This document shows positions 17,787 through 27,117 of a stretch of DNA of 37,769 bases, piece by piece. Location: contig CAMAPP010000016.1 in assembly GCA_945860095.1 (NCBI GenBank), positions 1 through 37,769 of the forward strand, given 5' to 3'. The notes beneath the pieces were generated by a model that worked only from the letters and a program-made list of their open reading frames with translations, was not told where the DNA came from and did not search any database. The position numbers and the translations under genes were made by a program. The first letter of the stretch is position 1. Every line of letters starts with the position of its first letter. This DNA is from Rhizobium sp. Q54. GTDB taxonomy: Bacteria; Pseudomonadota; Alphaproteobacteria; CADEGL01.

Positions 17787-17820
17787 ACCGGTTGGGTGGG
17801 CTTACCGGTTGGGTGGGCTT
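17787..17820. repeat. Perfect 17-bp tandem duplication in the dctP leader
   Basis: ACCGGTTGGGTGGGCTT occurs twice head to tail, at 17787-17803 and 17804-17820, that is 24 to 57 bases upstream of the dctP start on the minus strand. It lies in the 199-bp intergenic stretch 17764-17962, in which I saw no other gene or clear promoter. It could be a slippage product or part of a regulatory leader. Confidence 0.95.
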
Positions 17821-17962
17821 AGCTGAGTCCGCCAGATCCGGCTCCATGCGCGCGATCCGATATTTGGGTGGAACCCCTTGGAAAAAACCGTTTTGCCGCC
17901 GCAAGCCTAGCACAAGGCGGCGGGCCTGCCAGCGGGGTGAGGGATGGCGGCGATGCGGGTCC

Positions 17963-19066
17963 CTAAATGGGCGCGCTTCGCCCCGCAAGATAGGGTGCGT
18001 CGGCGGCTCTGGCCCAAACGACGGCTCGCCGTCGAAATATCCGGTAACTGTCCGCGACGCGCCCGGCGGCCTCGCTCGATGCCGCCAAATCCCGCACCAC
18101 GTCCTCGGACGCGGCGGCGAAGGCCGCCAGCACGGGGTCGGCCAAGCGCTTGGGCGAACGGTGCATGGTTTCGATCAGCTCTTCCAAGGCGCGAGAATTT
18201 TCCGCTTGGAATTGCGCCTGGATCGCCGCCGCTTCGGCGGCGCACGCGGACGCGATCGCCGCGCGCGAAAAATCGTCGAGTTCGTTCCAGAACGCCAGAT
18301 TGATGCCGCAGGACAGCGCCAGGCCCGGTTCGCGGTAATCGGGCAGATAATAATGGGGCGCAACCGCCGGAAATCCGAAATCCCGGTCGATCCAGGGTCC
18401 GTACCACGCGACGCCGTCCAAATCGCCGGACTTAAGCGCGCCGAGAGCCTCGCCGATCGGCAGCGATACGATGACCGCGCCCAAACGCTCGAGGACATGG
18501 CCCGCCAAATCGGGCATGCGCACGCGCAAGCCGACGAGATCCTTCGGCGTGCGAATTTCCCGCGTGAACCAGCCCCCGATATGCATGCCGGTATGGCCCG
18601 CGAAAAACGGCTTGACGTTGAAGGGCGCCGACAACTCGTCCCAGTGCGCCTGGCCGCCGCCGTGCGCGAGCCACGCCGAAAGCTCCCCGGCGGAAAGGCC
18701 GAACGGGATCGAGGCGAAAAAGTGATACGCCTTGTTCTTCGCGCGCCAGAACGATTCGGCGCCGTGATAAAGTTCGGCCGTGCCGGTCGATACGGCGTCG
18801 AAGGCTTCGTAGGGCGGGACGATTTCTCCGGCATGGAAGACGTCCACCGCGGATCGCCCCGCCGAACCCGCCGCGATCCGGCTGGCGAGGCGATCGGCGC
18901 TCGCCGCCAGGCCGGGGAAATCGCGGGGCCAGGTCGTGACCATGCGCAGCGTGCGGCGCGCGGCGTTCGGTTCGGTTGGGGTGGCCAATGTGCTTGCGGC
19001 GCTCGCGCCCGCGACGGCGCCGGCTGCGGCGCTCGCGGCGGCTATGAGAATCTCGCGGCGTTTCAT
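17963..19066 (-). CDS. Second TRAP-type solute-binding protein (DctP family), Tat-exported
   Basis: A 367-residue paralogue of the binding protein at 16651-17763. It begins MKRREILIAAASAAAGAVAG, a Tat-type signal with the Arg pair at residues 3-4. Shared landmarks are HAGEIVPPYEAFDAVSTGTAELYH, GGWFTREIRTPKDLVGLRVR, SGDLDGVAWYGPWIDRDFGF and HYYLPDYREPGLALSCGIN. The pocket residues differ, for example DYREPG against WWEGGP, so it may bind another acid but use the same permease. ATG 19066 starts the Tat signal; the frame is open a little further upstream from a TTG. It follows bpt on the same strand with a 57-bp gap. Confidence 0.9.
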   Translation of the reverse strand: MKRREILIAAASAAAGAVAGASAASTLATPTEPNAARRTLRMVTTWPRDFPGLAASADRLASRIAAGSAGRSAVDVFHAGEIVPPYEAFDAVSTGTAELYHGAESFWRAKNKAYHFFASIPFGLSAGELSAWLAHGGGQAHWDELSAPFNVKPFFAGHTGMHIGGWFTREIRTPKDLVGLRVRMPDLAGHVLERLGAVIVSLPIGEALGALKSGDLDGVAWYGPWIDRDFGFPAVAPHYYLPDYREPGLALSCGINLAFWNELDDFSRAAIASACAAEAAAIQAQFQAENSRALEELIETMHRSPKRLADPVLAAFAAASEDVVRDLAASSEAAGRVADSYRIFRRRAVVWARAADAPYLAGRSAPI

Positions 19067-19123
19067 GGCGTTGTTTCGCGGCTGGCGGGACGGCAACGGC
19101 GGTCAATCCGGACGGTCGGCCGG

Positions 19124-19858
19124 TCAGGTCAAGCGGGTTTCGTCGAAATCGCGCCAGCCTTCAGGGCCCAAGGCTTCCAGCGGTCGGAAATTGGCCTTGT
19201 AGGCCATCTTCCGGCTTTGCCCGATCCAATAGCCGAGATAGGCGTGGTGCAGCCCGAGCGCACGCGCGCGCGCTATCGTCCAGAGCACCATGTGCGTGCC
19301 GAGGCTGCGCGCGCCGGCGGCAATGTCGAAGAAGCTGTAAACCGCCGACAATCCGTCATCGATGCGGTCGATCAGGACGATGCCCACGAGGCCGCCTCCG
19401 GGCGCGCGGAATTCGACCACGCGGGTATCGACGGGCGTGTCGTCGATCATACCGCGATAGTCGTCGAAAGCCATGTTCGCCATCTCGCCTTCGCCGTGCC
19501 GGCTCGAGACGTAAGCACGAAAAAGTTCGTACTGCTCGCGCGTGGCGCGGGGCGGGCATTCCTCGATCAGGAGGTCACGGTTGCGCCGTTCCACGCGTTT
19601 CTGGGAACGCGTCGCGGAAAACTCTCCCACGCGCACGCGCACGGGCGTGCAGGATTGGCAATACGAGCAATCTGGCCGATAGACGATGCGGTGGCTGCGC
19701 CGGAAACCGCCGTGCACGAGCGCGCCATACACCGTGGCGGCGTCGGGACCGGCAAGCTCGGTGAAGATATTCCGCTCGATCCGGCCCGCGAGATACGGGC
19801 AGGATTGGGGCGACGTGCGGAAGAAGAATCGCGGTATCTGGTTGGTCGTTTGGTTCAT
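19124..19858 (-). CDS. bpt: Aspartate/glutamate leucyltransferase (arginyl-tRNA-protein transferase family)
   Basis: Adds a leucine (or arginine) from aminoacyl-tRNA to N-terminal Asp or Glu of proteins, marking them for ClpAP in the N-end rule pathway. 244 residues from ATG 19858 (MNQTTNQIPRFF). The N-terminal ATE domain shows SQ/PQSCPYL (Cys20) and the conserved cysteines of PDCSYCQSCTPVRV (64, 67, 70), which in this family can bind an iron-sulphur cluster or haem. The C-terminal GNAT-like domain has SRHGEGEMA, AVYSFFDIA, RSLGTHMVLW and LGYWIGQSRKMAYKANFRPLE. An upstream extension of the frame to 19912 is less likely as it adds a basic non-family stretch. It lies downstream of motB. Confidence 0.94.
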   Translation of the reverse strand: MNQTTNQIPRFFFRTSPQSCPYLAGRIERNIFTELAGPDAATVYGALVHGGFRRSHRIVYRPDCSYCQSCTPVRVRVGEFSATRSQKRVERRNRDLLIEECPPRATREQYELFRAYVSSRHGEGEMANMAFDDYRGMIDDTPVDTRVVEFRAPGGGLVGIVLIDRIDDGLSAVYSFFDIAAGARSLGTHMVLWTIARARALGLHHAYLGYWIGQSRKMAYKANFRPLEALGPEGWRDFDETRLT

Positions 19859-19948
19859 GCGCGCTTTCGGCCCGGGCTTTGCGAGCGAAGGCGCGAGTTT
19901 ACGCCGCACCAAGGGCGTACGCCACAGGGCCCGCGCGGTGCCCGGCGG

Positions 19949-20908
19949 TTAGTTCGTCTTCGCCCCTGCCGGCGCTTCGGCGCGCTTTTGCCCGAGTGCG
20001 GGGCCTCCGGCCCCTTCGGTGGGGGAGAGGTGGTCGCGGAGCAGAACGACGCTGATGCGCCGATTGCGCGGGTTCGTGGGGTCGGAAACCGTCAGGGGAT
20101 CGGTCTCGGCCTTGCCGACCACGCGCGCGATCCGCTCGCCGGGCAGGCCCGATTCCATGAGCGCGCGCCGGCTCGAATTGGCGCGATCGGCGGAAAGCTC
20201 CCAATTGGTATAGCCCTTGACGCTGGCATAGGGTTTCGAATCCGTGTGACCCGAGACCGCGACCTTGTTCGGCAGTTTCTGCACCACCTTGGCGATCTGG
20301 CCCATGAGATTGCGGGTATAGGCGGGCATGTCCGCACTGCCCAAGGGAAACATGGACAGCCCGTCCTGATCGACGATTTGGATGCGCAAGCCCTCGGCCG
20401 TGCGGTCGATCATCAGGTTCTGCGCCAATTTTTGCAGCTCGGGCACGGATTGGATGGCCTGGCGCAGTTCGTCCTCGGCCTGCTTGAACTGCTGTTCCTC
20501 GCGCTCGCCCAGTTTCTTTTCGATTTCCGCCTCGCTCGGGGCCCGGTTCGAATCGGCCGATTCCCGATCGGTTTCGTCGGCGGCCTCCGATGGCTGGTTG
20601 GCCATCGAGATCTGCACCGTGGCGCCGGCCTGCCCATTCAGCGATTCGCTCGAGGCGATGCTTTGGCCGCCGAACATGCCGCCGCCGCCCGCCATCACGC
20701 GCGTAATGGAAGCATGGGCGAAATAGTCGGCGATGCCCTTACGCTGCTCTTCGCTTGTCGAGGACAGGAGCCACAGCAAGAGAAAGAACGCCATCATCGC
20801 CGTCACGAAATCGGCATAGGCGACTTTCCACGCGCCGCCGTGATGACCGCCACCGCCGCCTTTCTTGACCCGCTTGATGATGATCGGCTGGTTCGGCTTT
20901 CCGGCCAT
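19949..20908 (-). CDS. motB: Flagellar motor stator protein MotB
   Basis: Peptidoglycan-anchoring stator subunit. 319 residues. A short basic N-terminus (with a Gly-rich run at 17-25) leads to the single membrane helix WKVAYADFVTAMMAFFLLLWLL; Asp33 is the essential ion-binding residue. A long charged linker with Glu-rich helix (EAEIEKKLGEREEQQFKQAEDEL) follows, then an OmpA-like domain at about 180-290 with VAVSGHTDSKPY and NWELSADRANSSRRAL. The tail ends in an Ala/Gly/Pro-rich segment. It follows motA by 12 bases and is surely cotranscribed. Confidence 0.97.
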   Translation of the reverse strand: MAGKPNQPIIIKRVKKGGGGGHHGGAWKVAYADFVTAMMAFFLLLWLLSSTSEEQRKGIADYFAHASITRVMAGGGGMFGGQSIASSESLNGQAGATVQISMANQPSEAADETDRESADSNRAPSEAEIEKKLGEREEQQFKQAEDELRQAIQSVPELQKLAQNLMIDRTAEGLRIQIVDQDGLSMFPLGSADMPAYTRNLMGQIAKVVQKLPNKVAVSGHTDSKPYASVKGYTNWELSADRANSSRRALMESGLPGERIARVVGKAETDPLTVSDPTNPRNRRISVVLLRDHLSPTEGAGGPALGQKRAEAPAGAKTN

Positions 20909-20920
20909 GGCCGCTGCCCG

Positions 20921-21787
20921 CTAGGCCATGGCCGTCGGCAACTCGGCGCACGCCTGCTCGAGCTCGGCGAAGTCGGGGCGGACATTGGTCAACAGCGCCT
21001 TGCGGGCGAACTCAACCGAAACCTGAGGGGCGTAGCCGTGCATGTGCGCGAGCAGCCCGGCCTTGATGCAGCCGAGATATTTGCCTTCCGCCTCGTAGGT
21101 CGCCTTAAGCGCGTTCGTGGTCGGGCCGACGAAGCCGTAGGCCATGAGCACGCCAAGGAATGTGCCGACGAGCGCCGCGGCGATGAGACCGCCAAGGACT
21201 TCCGGCCCCTCGGTGATGTGGGTCATGGTCTTGATGACGCCCATGACCGCCGCGACGATGCCCAGCGCGGGCAAGCCGTCGGCGACGGTCTGCATGGCGT
21301 GGCAAATCTGGTGCTGTTCCTCGTGGTGGGTTTCGATTTCCTGGGTCATCAATTCGTCCATGACGTGGGGCGAATCCGTGCCCAAGGTCATGAGGCGCAG
21401 ATAGTCGCACAGGAACTCCACCGCGTGGTGGTCCTTGTGAAAATTCGGAAATTGCTGGAACAGCGCGCTGTCTTCCGGATTGTCGATGTGCTGTTCGATC
21501 GCCAGCGCACCCTTCGTGCGCAGCAGCTTTAGCACCGTGAACAACAAGCCCAAGAGTTCGAGATAGTGCTTTTTTTCGTAGCGCGAACCCTTGAACAGGG
21601 CGCCAAACGCGCCAAAGGTGCGCTTCACGACTACCTTGGGGTTGGCCGCGATGAAGGCGCCGAGCGCCGCGCCGCCGATGATCAAGAGCTCGAAGGGCTG
21701 AAACATGATGGCCATGCTGCCGCCCTGGGCCATATAGCCGCCGAACACGCTGGCAACGACCACGATCAGACCGATGATGACAAGCAT
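20921..21787 (-). CDS. motA: Flagellar motor stator protein MotA
   Basis: Four-helix stator subunit that converts ion flow through MotB into torque. 288 residues from ATG 21787 (MLVIIGLIVVVASVFGGYMAQGG). The cytoplasmic loop carries the conserved charged residues near LRTKGALAIEQHI, and helices 3 and 4 contain DGLPALGIVAAVMGVIKTM and GGLIAAALVGTFLGVLMAYGFVGP, with the conserved prolines in helix 3 and in the last helix. The frame is open 48 bases upstream but the chosen start is the family N-terminus. No other flagellar gene is in the window, so the stator genes stand apart from a main flagellar cluster. Confidence 0.97.
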   Translation of the reverse strand: MLVIIGLIVVVASVFGGYMAQGGSMAIMFQPFELLIIGGAALGAFIAANPKVVVKRTFGAFGALFKGSRYEKKHYLELLGLLFTVLKLLRTKGALAIEQHIDNPEDSALFQQFPNFHKDHHAVEFLCDYLRLMTLGTDSPHVMDELMTQEIETHHEEQHQICHAMQTVADGLPALGIVAAVMGVIKTMTHITEGPEVLGGLIAAALVGTFLGVLMAYGFVGPTTNALKATYEAEGKYLGCIKAGLLAHMHGYAPQVSVEFARKALLTNVRPDFAELEQACAELPTAMA

Positions 21788-21946
21788 GGATTGTCCCGCG
21801 TCTCCCGTTCTTCCGGGCACTTGAACACCAAGCATCCCCGATCTTGGTTAAGAAGATATTGAACCGGCGGCTGGGGCCCGCGGGCGCAGGTGGACGGCAG
21901 CGAGGTGGATGGGGAAACGGGTGGACGGGGAAACGGCGGCCTGGCG

Positions 21947-23176
21947 TCAGGTGCCGTCCTCGACCGTCGTGCCGCCGAGAATCCGTGTCTGGAACCCTGC
22001 CTGGGACAGGCGCGCTTGGATTTCACGGGCGTGCGTCATGTCGCGGGTTTCGGCCACGACGTCGAGCTCGGCCAGCTTGACCGGCACGTCGTAGAACAGG
22101 CGCTGGTGGTAGATTTCGACGATATTGCCGCCGAGCTCGCCGACGATTTCCGCGACCTGGGCCAGGGTGCCCGGCTTGTCGCTGATCTTCACCCGCAAGC
22201 GCACCAGCCTGCCCTGGCGCACCAGGCCGCGCATCAGGATGGACGCCAGAATCCGCGTGTCGATATTGCCGCCCGAGACGACCAGGCCGACCTTGCGGCC
22301 TGCAAAGCGCGTCTTGTTCGCGAGCAAGGCCGCGAGCGGCGCGGCGCCCGCGCCCTCGGCCACGGTTTTTTCGATCTCCAGCAGCATGAGCACGGCTTCC
22401 TCGATCGCGCTTTCGCCGACGAGGAACACATCGGTTGCCAAGCGGCCGATGATTTCCGTGGTCAACCGGCCCGGCTCTTTGACCGCGATGCCCTCGGCGA
22501 TGGTTTGCCCGCCCGTGGGGGCGGGGCCGCCGCGCAGTGCCCCAAACATCGAGGGATATAGCTCGGTCTGGACGCCGTAGATCTCGATCGCCGGTTTCAG
22601 GGCCTTGGCGGCCAGCGCCATGCCGGCCATGAGGCCGCCGCCGCCGATGGGCACGAGCAGGCTGTCGAGCTCGGGCCGGTCCTCGAGCATTTCCAGCGCG
22701 ACCGTTCCCTGGCCCGCGATGATGCGCTCGTCGTCATAAGGATGGACGAAGACGAGATTGCGTTCGGCGCACAGCGCCTCGGCCTTCACGCGCGCCTGGG
22801 AAAGGTCCTCGCCGACCAGCACGACTTCGGCCCCGAAGGCGCGGGTATGGATGACCTTTGTGAAGGGCGTGCCCTTGGGCATGACGATGGTCGCCGGAAT
22901 GCCCAGACGTTCCGCGTGGTAAGCGACGCCTTGGGCGTGATTGCCGGCCGATGCGGCGATGACGCCGCGCGCGCGCTCGGCGGGCGTAAGGCTCAGGAGC
23001 TTGACGAGCGCTCCGCGATCCTTGAACGACGCCGTGTATTGCTCGTTCTCGAGCTTGAGATAGACCTCGCACCCGGCGATTCGCGACAGGGTGCGCGAAT
23101 GGGCGCACGGCGTGCGCTCGACGGCGCCGGCAATCAACCCGTGGGCGGCGCGAATGTCGTCGAGGCTCACGGCCAT
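21947..23176 (-). CDS. ilvA: Threonine ammonia-lyase with C-terminal ACT domain
   Basis: PLP enzyme that deaminates threonine to 2-oxobutanoate. 409 residues, the short form. LENEQYTASFKDRGA holds the PLP lysine (Lys52), ASAGNHAQGVAYHA binds the substrate carboxylate, and VPIGGGGLMAGMA binds PLP phosphate. From about residue 330 an ACT domain (RLRVKISDKPGTLAQVAEIV, GGNIVEIYHQRL) suggests allosteric control by a single-ACT mechanism. I chose ATG 23176 (MAVSLDDIRAAHG). The frame is open upstream only inside the acylase gene, which ends 25 bases before. It could serve isoleucine synthesis or threonine breakdown; the sequence cannot separate the two. Confidence 0.93.
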   Translation of the reverse strand: MAVSLDDIRAAHGLIAGAVERTPCAHSRTLSRIAGCEVYLKLENEQYTASFKDRGALVKLLSLTPAERARGVIAASAGNHAQGVAYHAERLGIPATIVMPKGTPFTKVIHTRAFGAEVVLVGEDLSQARVKAEALCAERNLVFVHPYDDERIIAGQGTVALEMLEDRPELDSLLVPIGGGGLMAGMALAAKALKPAIEIYGVQTELYPSMFGALRGGPAPTGGQTIAEGIAVKEPGRLTTEIIGRLATDVFLVGESAIEEAVLMLLEIEKTVAEGAGAAPLAALLANKTRFAGRKVGLVVSGGNIDTRILASILMRGLVRQGRLVRLRVKISDKPGTLAQVAEIVGELGGNIVEIYHQRLFYDVPVKLAELDVVAETRDMTHAREIQARLSQAGFQTRILGGTTVEDGT

Positions 23177-23201
23177 GGCGCCCTCGCTCTCCGGCTCGTC
23201 G

Positions 23202-25598
23202 TCATTGTGCGGGCACGAGGCGCAAGACGCGGCGCTCGTTTTCGCCCTGCTGGGGCAGGCGAAGATAGGCGAAATCGCGCCAGCGTAAAGCCTGATCGAG
23301 ATAATGCGGCGATAACGGGTGGCCCGATTGCCCCGTCGGCAGCACGAACAGCGAACCGTCCGGCTCGCCGACGTCGAGGATCGCGCGCAGGCTGGCGATG
23401 TGCACCGCGCGATAGGGCTCCGCCGAATCGGCAAAGCGAACCCCGCCGCGCATGAGGGTGTGAGCGTCGCCGCCGATCTCGAGATCAGTGCCCCAGAGCC
23501 GCCCGAGCACGGGAACGCGCCCAAAGATCGCGTGGCGCAGTTGTACGCGGTGCGCCTTGCCCCAACGCCAGCGTGCGGGATCGGAGCCAAAGCGTTTTTG
23601 CAAATCGCCGAGCGCATCGTCGAGCGCCAGGCCGACCGCATGCGCGCAGCTTCCTTCGGAAGCGGCCGTGCCGCGCGCATCGCACCAACCGCCTTCGCCG
23701 GCAAGCGTCGCCAGCATGACCCGGGGGCGGCTGTCCCAATAGGCAGAGAAATCCACGCCGAGCTTGCCGGCGAACAGGCGCGCCATGACGGCGCGCACCC
23801 AGGCGGTATAGACGAGCGGCTCGGCCTTATCGGGCGTCATCGCGCCGTTCCATGCGTCGAGCGCCGACAGGGTTCGGCGCGCCAAATCGGAACGGGGCTC
23901 GCCCGCGAGCTGGAGCAGAACGGGCACGATGTCGAGCGCGGCCAAGGATATCGTGTCCGCTTGCAGTGCCGCGGAATCGGCGGGCGCGTGTTTGGTCTGT
24001 GCGCCGAGCACGGTCTCGGCGCGGCGCGCGCGATAGGGCTCCTCCCAGCTGCGCGCCAGCGTGTGGGGGTACTTGCTATCGATGGGCCGGTTGTTCGCGT
24101 TGACGAGATAGCCCTTTGCCGGAATTTCGCCGCGCGGCAACTCGGCATGGGGCACGAAGCCACGCCAAATTCTTCCGGCCGCACCGTCCGATGGCCAGAA
24201 GCCGTCGCCCGCGCGGCGCAAGGGAACGCGCCCGGGCGCCGCAAAGCCGATGCCCGAGCGATCGGCGTAGGTCACGAATTGCTGCAGGGCGTTGAAGCGT
24301 TCGAGCGCCTTAAGCGTTTCGGCCTTGGTGCCTGCGCTATTGAGCAGGAACAGCGCATCGGCCGAGCGGTCGCGGGGTTCGAGATAGGGTGCGCTGAGGG
24401 CAAGTGCTGCGCCGTGGTCCAGGGTCAACGCGTCCTTGCCGGCCAGGATGTCGGAAATCACGGGTCCGTTTTGCGTCGCGCGGATCCGAAGCGTCACGGG
24501 ATCTCCGCGGGAAACCGCGATTTTCTCGACGCGCGTTTCGAAGGGCAGGAAATTCGAAGCGCTGGCATAGCGCCCGGCGTCGCCCGGCATTTCGCGTTCG
24601 ACGACCAGGTCTTCGACATCCGCCTGGCTCGAAGTGAAGGCCCAGGCGGTGTGCGCGTTCTGTCCGATGATGACAAATGGCACGCCCGGGGCCGTGGCGC
24701 CGGCGAGGTCGAGGCCGGGCGCTTTGATGCGCGCGAGATACCATTGGTTCGGCAAGGCCGCGCCCAAATGCGGGTCGGTCGCGACGATCGGCCGGCCGGT
24801 GGCGCTGCGCGCCACGGAAATTGCCCAGGCGTTCGATGCGCCGTGGCCGAGGATGTCGTCGAGGAGCGCCGGTGCCCGCAGGGCGGCATCGAAGCCAGGA
24901 GGGAGAGCGGCTCCGATGGTCGTGGGACCCGCCGCGCCGTCGGACGGCCACAGCGATTCGACGGTGCCGCGCTCAAGCCGTTGGGCCAGGCGTGCGCGCA
25001 GCATTTCCTGGCGCCAATCGACGGATAGCTGCATCGCCATCAACTTGCCCCAGACGAGCGAGTCCGCCGGGCGCCACGGCTCGGGCTCCACGTTGAGCAA
25101 GATGAATTCGGGCGGCAGCGCGCCCCGCCGCGCGACGAGGAACGCGTTCACGCCCGCGGCATAGGCTTCGAGTGCCGCTTGCGTTTCGGGCGCGAGACTG
25201 GCGAACGAGGCCTCCGCCAGGCGATGGATTCCGAGCGTGCGCATGAAGCGATCAAGGTCTAGCGCGCGCGTGCCGACAACTTCGGCCAATCGTCCCGCAC
25301 CGATGCGCCGCATCGCCTCCATCTGCCACAAGCGGTCCTGTGCATGGGCAAAGCCGAGGGCGAAATAGGCGTCGTGTGCGGAATGGGCGACGATGAGCGG
25401 CACGCCGAACGCGTCGCGCGCGATCTCGGCCGGGCGTTCGAGGCCCGCGAGGCGCACTTCTCCCGCGATGTCCGGTAAACCCGTGCGCAGCCACATATAG
25501 CAAAGCGCCCCGAGCAGTGCCGCCGACGTGCCGATGCCGCATGCGGCCCACAGGAGCCATCGGAGCAAGCGCCGGAGCCAGACCCTGGCCCGGATCAC
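23202..25598 (-). CDS. Penicillin-acylase-family Ntn hydrolase
   Basis: A 798-residue member of peptidase family S45, which hydrolyses amide bonds in penicillins, acyl-homoserine lactones or other N-acyl compounds. The N-terminus has basic residues and a membrane helix (WLLWAACGIGTSAALLGALCYMW written as residues 13-35), so the enzyme is exported or anchored. The alpha chain carries IARDAFGVPLIVAHSAHDAYFALGFAHAQDRLWQME. Self-cleavage is expected before Ser255 in GHGA-SNAWAIS, which becomes the beta-chain nucleophile; VATDPHLG follows. The C-terminal half has KGYLVNANNRP and PTGQSGHPLSPHY. The start GTG 25598 overlaps the matB stop (GTGA). Substrate is unknown; quorum-signal acylase is one option. 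Confidence 0.9.
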   Translation of the reverse strand: MIRARVWLRRLLRWLLWAACGIGTSAALLGALCYMWLRTGLPDIAGEVRLAGLERPAEIARDAFGVPLIVAHSAHDAYFALGFAHAQDRLWQMEAMRRIGAGRLAEVVGTRALDLDRFMRTLGIHRLAEASFASLAPETQAALEAYAAGVNAFLVARRGALPPEFILLNVEPEPWRPADSLVWGKLMAMQLSVDWRQEMLRARLAQRLERGTVESLWPSDGAAGPTTIGAALPPGFDAALRAPALLDDILGHGASNAWAISVARSATGRPIVATDPHLGAALPNQWYLARIKAPGLDLAGATAPGVPFVIIGQNAHTAWAFTSSQADVEDLVVEREMPGDAGRYASASNFLPFETRVEKIAVSRGDPVTLRIRATQNGPVISDILAGKDALTLDHGAALALSAPYLEPRDRSADALFLLNSAGTKAETLKALERFNALQQFVTYADRSGIGFAAPGRVPLRRAGDGFWPSDGAAGRIWRGFVPHAELPRGEIPAKGYLVNANNRPIDSKYPHTLARSWEEPYRARRAETVLGAQTKHAPADSAALQADTISLAALDIVPVLLQLAGEPRSDLARRTLSALDAWNGAMTPDKAEPLVYTAWVRAVMARLFAGKLGVDFSAYWDSRPRVMLATLAGEGGWCDARGTAASEGSCAHAVGLALDDALGDLQKRFGSDPARWRWGKAHRVQLRHAIFGRVPVLGRLWGTDLEIGGDAHTLMRGGVRFADSAEPYRAVHIASLRAILDVGEPDGSLFVLPTGQSGHPLSPHYLDQALRWRDFAYLRLPQQGENERRVLRLVPAQ

Positions 25599-27115
25599 CT
25601 TGAGAACGTCGCCTTGTAGCGCTCGCGCAGCACGTTCTTCTGGACCTTGCCCATGGCGTTGCGCGGCAGATCGTCGACGAAGAACATCACCTTCGGCACC
25701 TTGAAGGCGGCCATGGTCTCCTTGAGCGCGGCGATCATTGCCTCGGACGAGGGCGTGGCGCCCGGCTTCACCGCGACCACGCCCGCGACCGCCTCGCCGA
25801 AATCCGCGTGCGGCAGGCCGATGACGGCCGATTCGGCGACGCCGTCCAGGGCATCGAGGGCGAGTTCTATCTCTTTGGGATAGACGTTGAGACCGCCCGA
25901 AATGATGAGATCCTTCGCGCGCCCGACGATCGAGACATAGCCCTTCGCATCGATGCGTGCGACATCGCCGGTGATGAAATAGCCGTCGGCGCGGAATTCC
26001 TCGCGCGTCTTTTCGGCATTGCACCAATAACCCTTGAAGACGTTCGGGCCCTTGATTTCGAGCACGCCCACCTTCCCCGCTTCGAGCTCGCGTCCAGTCT
26101 CGTCGGCGATGCGCGCTTCAACGCCCGGTAGGGGCGGCCCGACGCTGCCCGCGATGCGTGCGCCGATCAGCGGGTTCGAGGTGATCATGCCCGCTTCCGT
26201 CATGCCGTAGCGTTCGAGAATCGTATGTCCAGTGCGCGCTTCGAATTCCCGGAAAGTGTCCTCGAGCAGCGGGGCGGAGCCGGAAATGAAAAGCCGCATG
26301 GTCCGGCACGCATCGCGCCCGAATCGGGGAAGAGACAACAGGCGCGTGTAATAGGTCGGCACGCCCATGAACACGGTCGCGCGGCCGAGCAGGCGCGCGA
26401 CCTCCGCGCCGTCGAATTTCGGCAGGAAGATCATTGTCGAGCCGTTCAACAACACGCAATTGCAGGCCACGAACAGTCCGTGCGTATGATAGATCGGCAG
26501 GGCGTGCAGCAGCACGTCGCCGGGCGCAAAGCCCCAAATCCGGTGAAGGGTCAGGGCGTTGGAAGCAAGATTTCCATGGGTCAGCATCGCGCCCTTCGAG
26601 CGCCCCGTCGTTCCCGAGGTGTAGAGAATGGCCGCGAGATCGTTGCGCGCGCACGCGGTCGTGGGGAACGAGGGTTCGAGGGCTCGGGCAAGCTCGGCGA
26701 ACGTGCCGGCGCCATCCGCGCCGAGCGTGAGCAAATGCGCGACGCCGGCCTTGGCGGCGAGCGGCAGGAGCGCGGCGTGCGCGTCCGGGTCGCAGACCGC
26801 GACGCGCGGCTTGGAATCGGACAGGAAGTAATCGACCTCCGCCGGGCGATAGGCGGTATTCAGCGGCACGTACACGGCACCCGCGCGCAGGCACGCGAGA
26901 TAGAGCATCAAGGCTTCGGGCGATTTTTCCGTCTGCGCCACGACGCGGTCGCCCGCTCGAACGCCGAGATCGCGCAACAGGCGCGCATATCGCGCCGTGA
27001 CCGCATCGAGATCGCCGTAGGTGCAGTGAAGCGCGCCGTCCGCGAATTCGATGAAATGCCGCGCGCGATCGGCGGGAAAGCGCGCCTCGAACGCGGCGTA
27101 AAGATTGCCGTCCAT
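25595..27115 (-). CDS. matB: Malonyl-CoA/methylmalonyl-CoA synthetase (acyl-AMP ligase)
   Basis: Activates malonate or methylmalonate with ATP and CoA. 506 residues, the size typical of MatB. The AMP-binding loop is LYTSGTTGRSKGAMLTHG (about 165-181); further motifs are YGMTEAG, GYFITGDVARID and GRAKDLIISGGLNVYPKEIE, and the catalytic lysine is Lys490 in NAMGKVQKN. The stretch LPIYHTHGLFVACNCVLLNGS and the KFD segment are like MatB proteins. ATG 27115 begins MDGNLYAAFEAR, as in the family. It starts 2 bases after the GNAT stop and ends in a GTGA overlap with the acylase. Precise acyl specificity is inferred from resemblance. Confidence 0.88.
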   Translation of the reverse strand: MDGNLYAAFEARFPADRARHFIEFADGALHCTYGDLDAVTARYARLLRDLGVRAGDRVVAQTEKSPEALMLYLACLRAGAVYVPLNTAYRPAEVDYFLSDSKPRVAVCDPDAHAALLPLAAKAGVAHLLTLGADGAGTFAELARALEPSFPTTACARNDLAAILYTSGTTGRSKGAMLTHGNLASNALTLHRIWGFAPGDVLLHALPIYHTHGLFVACNCVLLNGSTMIFLPKFDGAEVARLLGRATVFMGVPTYYTRLLSLPRFGRDACRTMRLFISGSAPLLEDTFREFEARTGHTILERYGMTEAGMITSNPLIGARIAGSVGPPLPGVEARIADETGRELEAGKVGVLEIKGPNVFKGYWCNAEKTREEFRADGYFITGDVARIDAKGYVSIVGRAKDLIISGGLNVYPKEIELALDALDGVAESAVIGLPHADFGEAVAGVVAVKPGATPSSEAMIAALKETMAAFKVPKVMFFVDDLPRNAMGKVQKNVLRERYKATFSR

Positions 27116-27117
27116 GC

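Noticed and set aside
17792-21532. A 1246-codon open frame on the + strand
   Set aside because: It is antisense to two DctP genes, bpt, motB and part of motA, all of which have clear family motifs. In this high-GC sequence the opposite strand of real genes is often open.
23319-25028. A 569-codon open frame on the + strand
   Set aside because: Antisense to the penicillin-acylase-type gene and without any recognisable domain.
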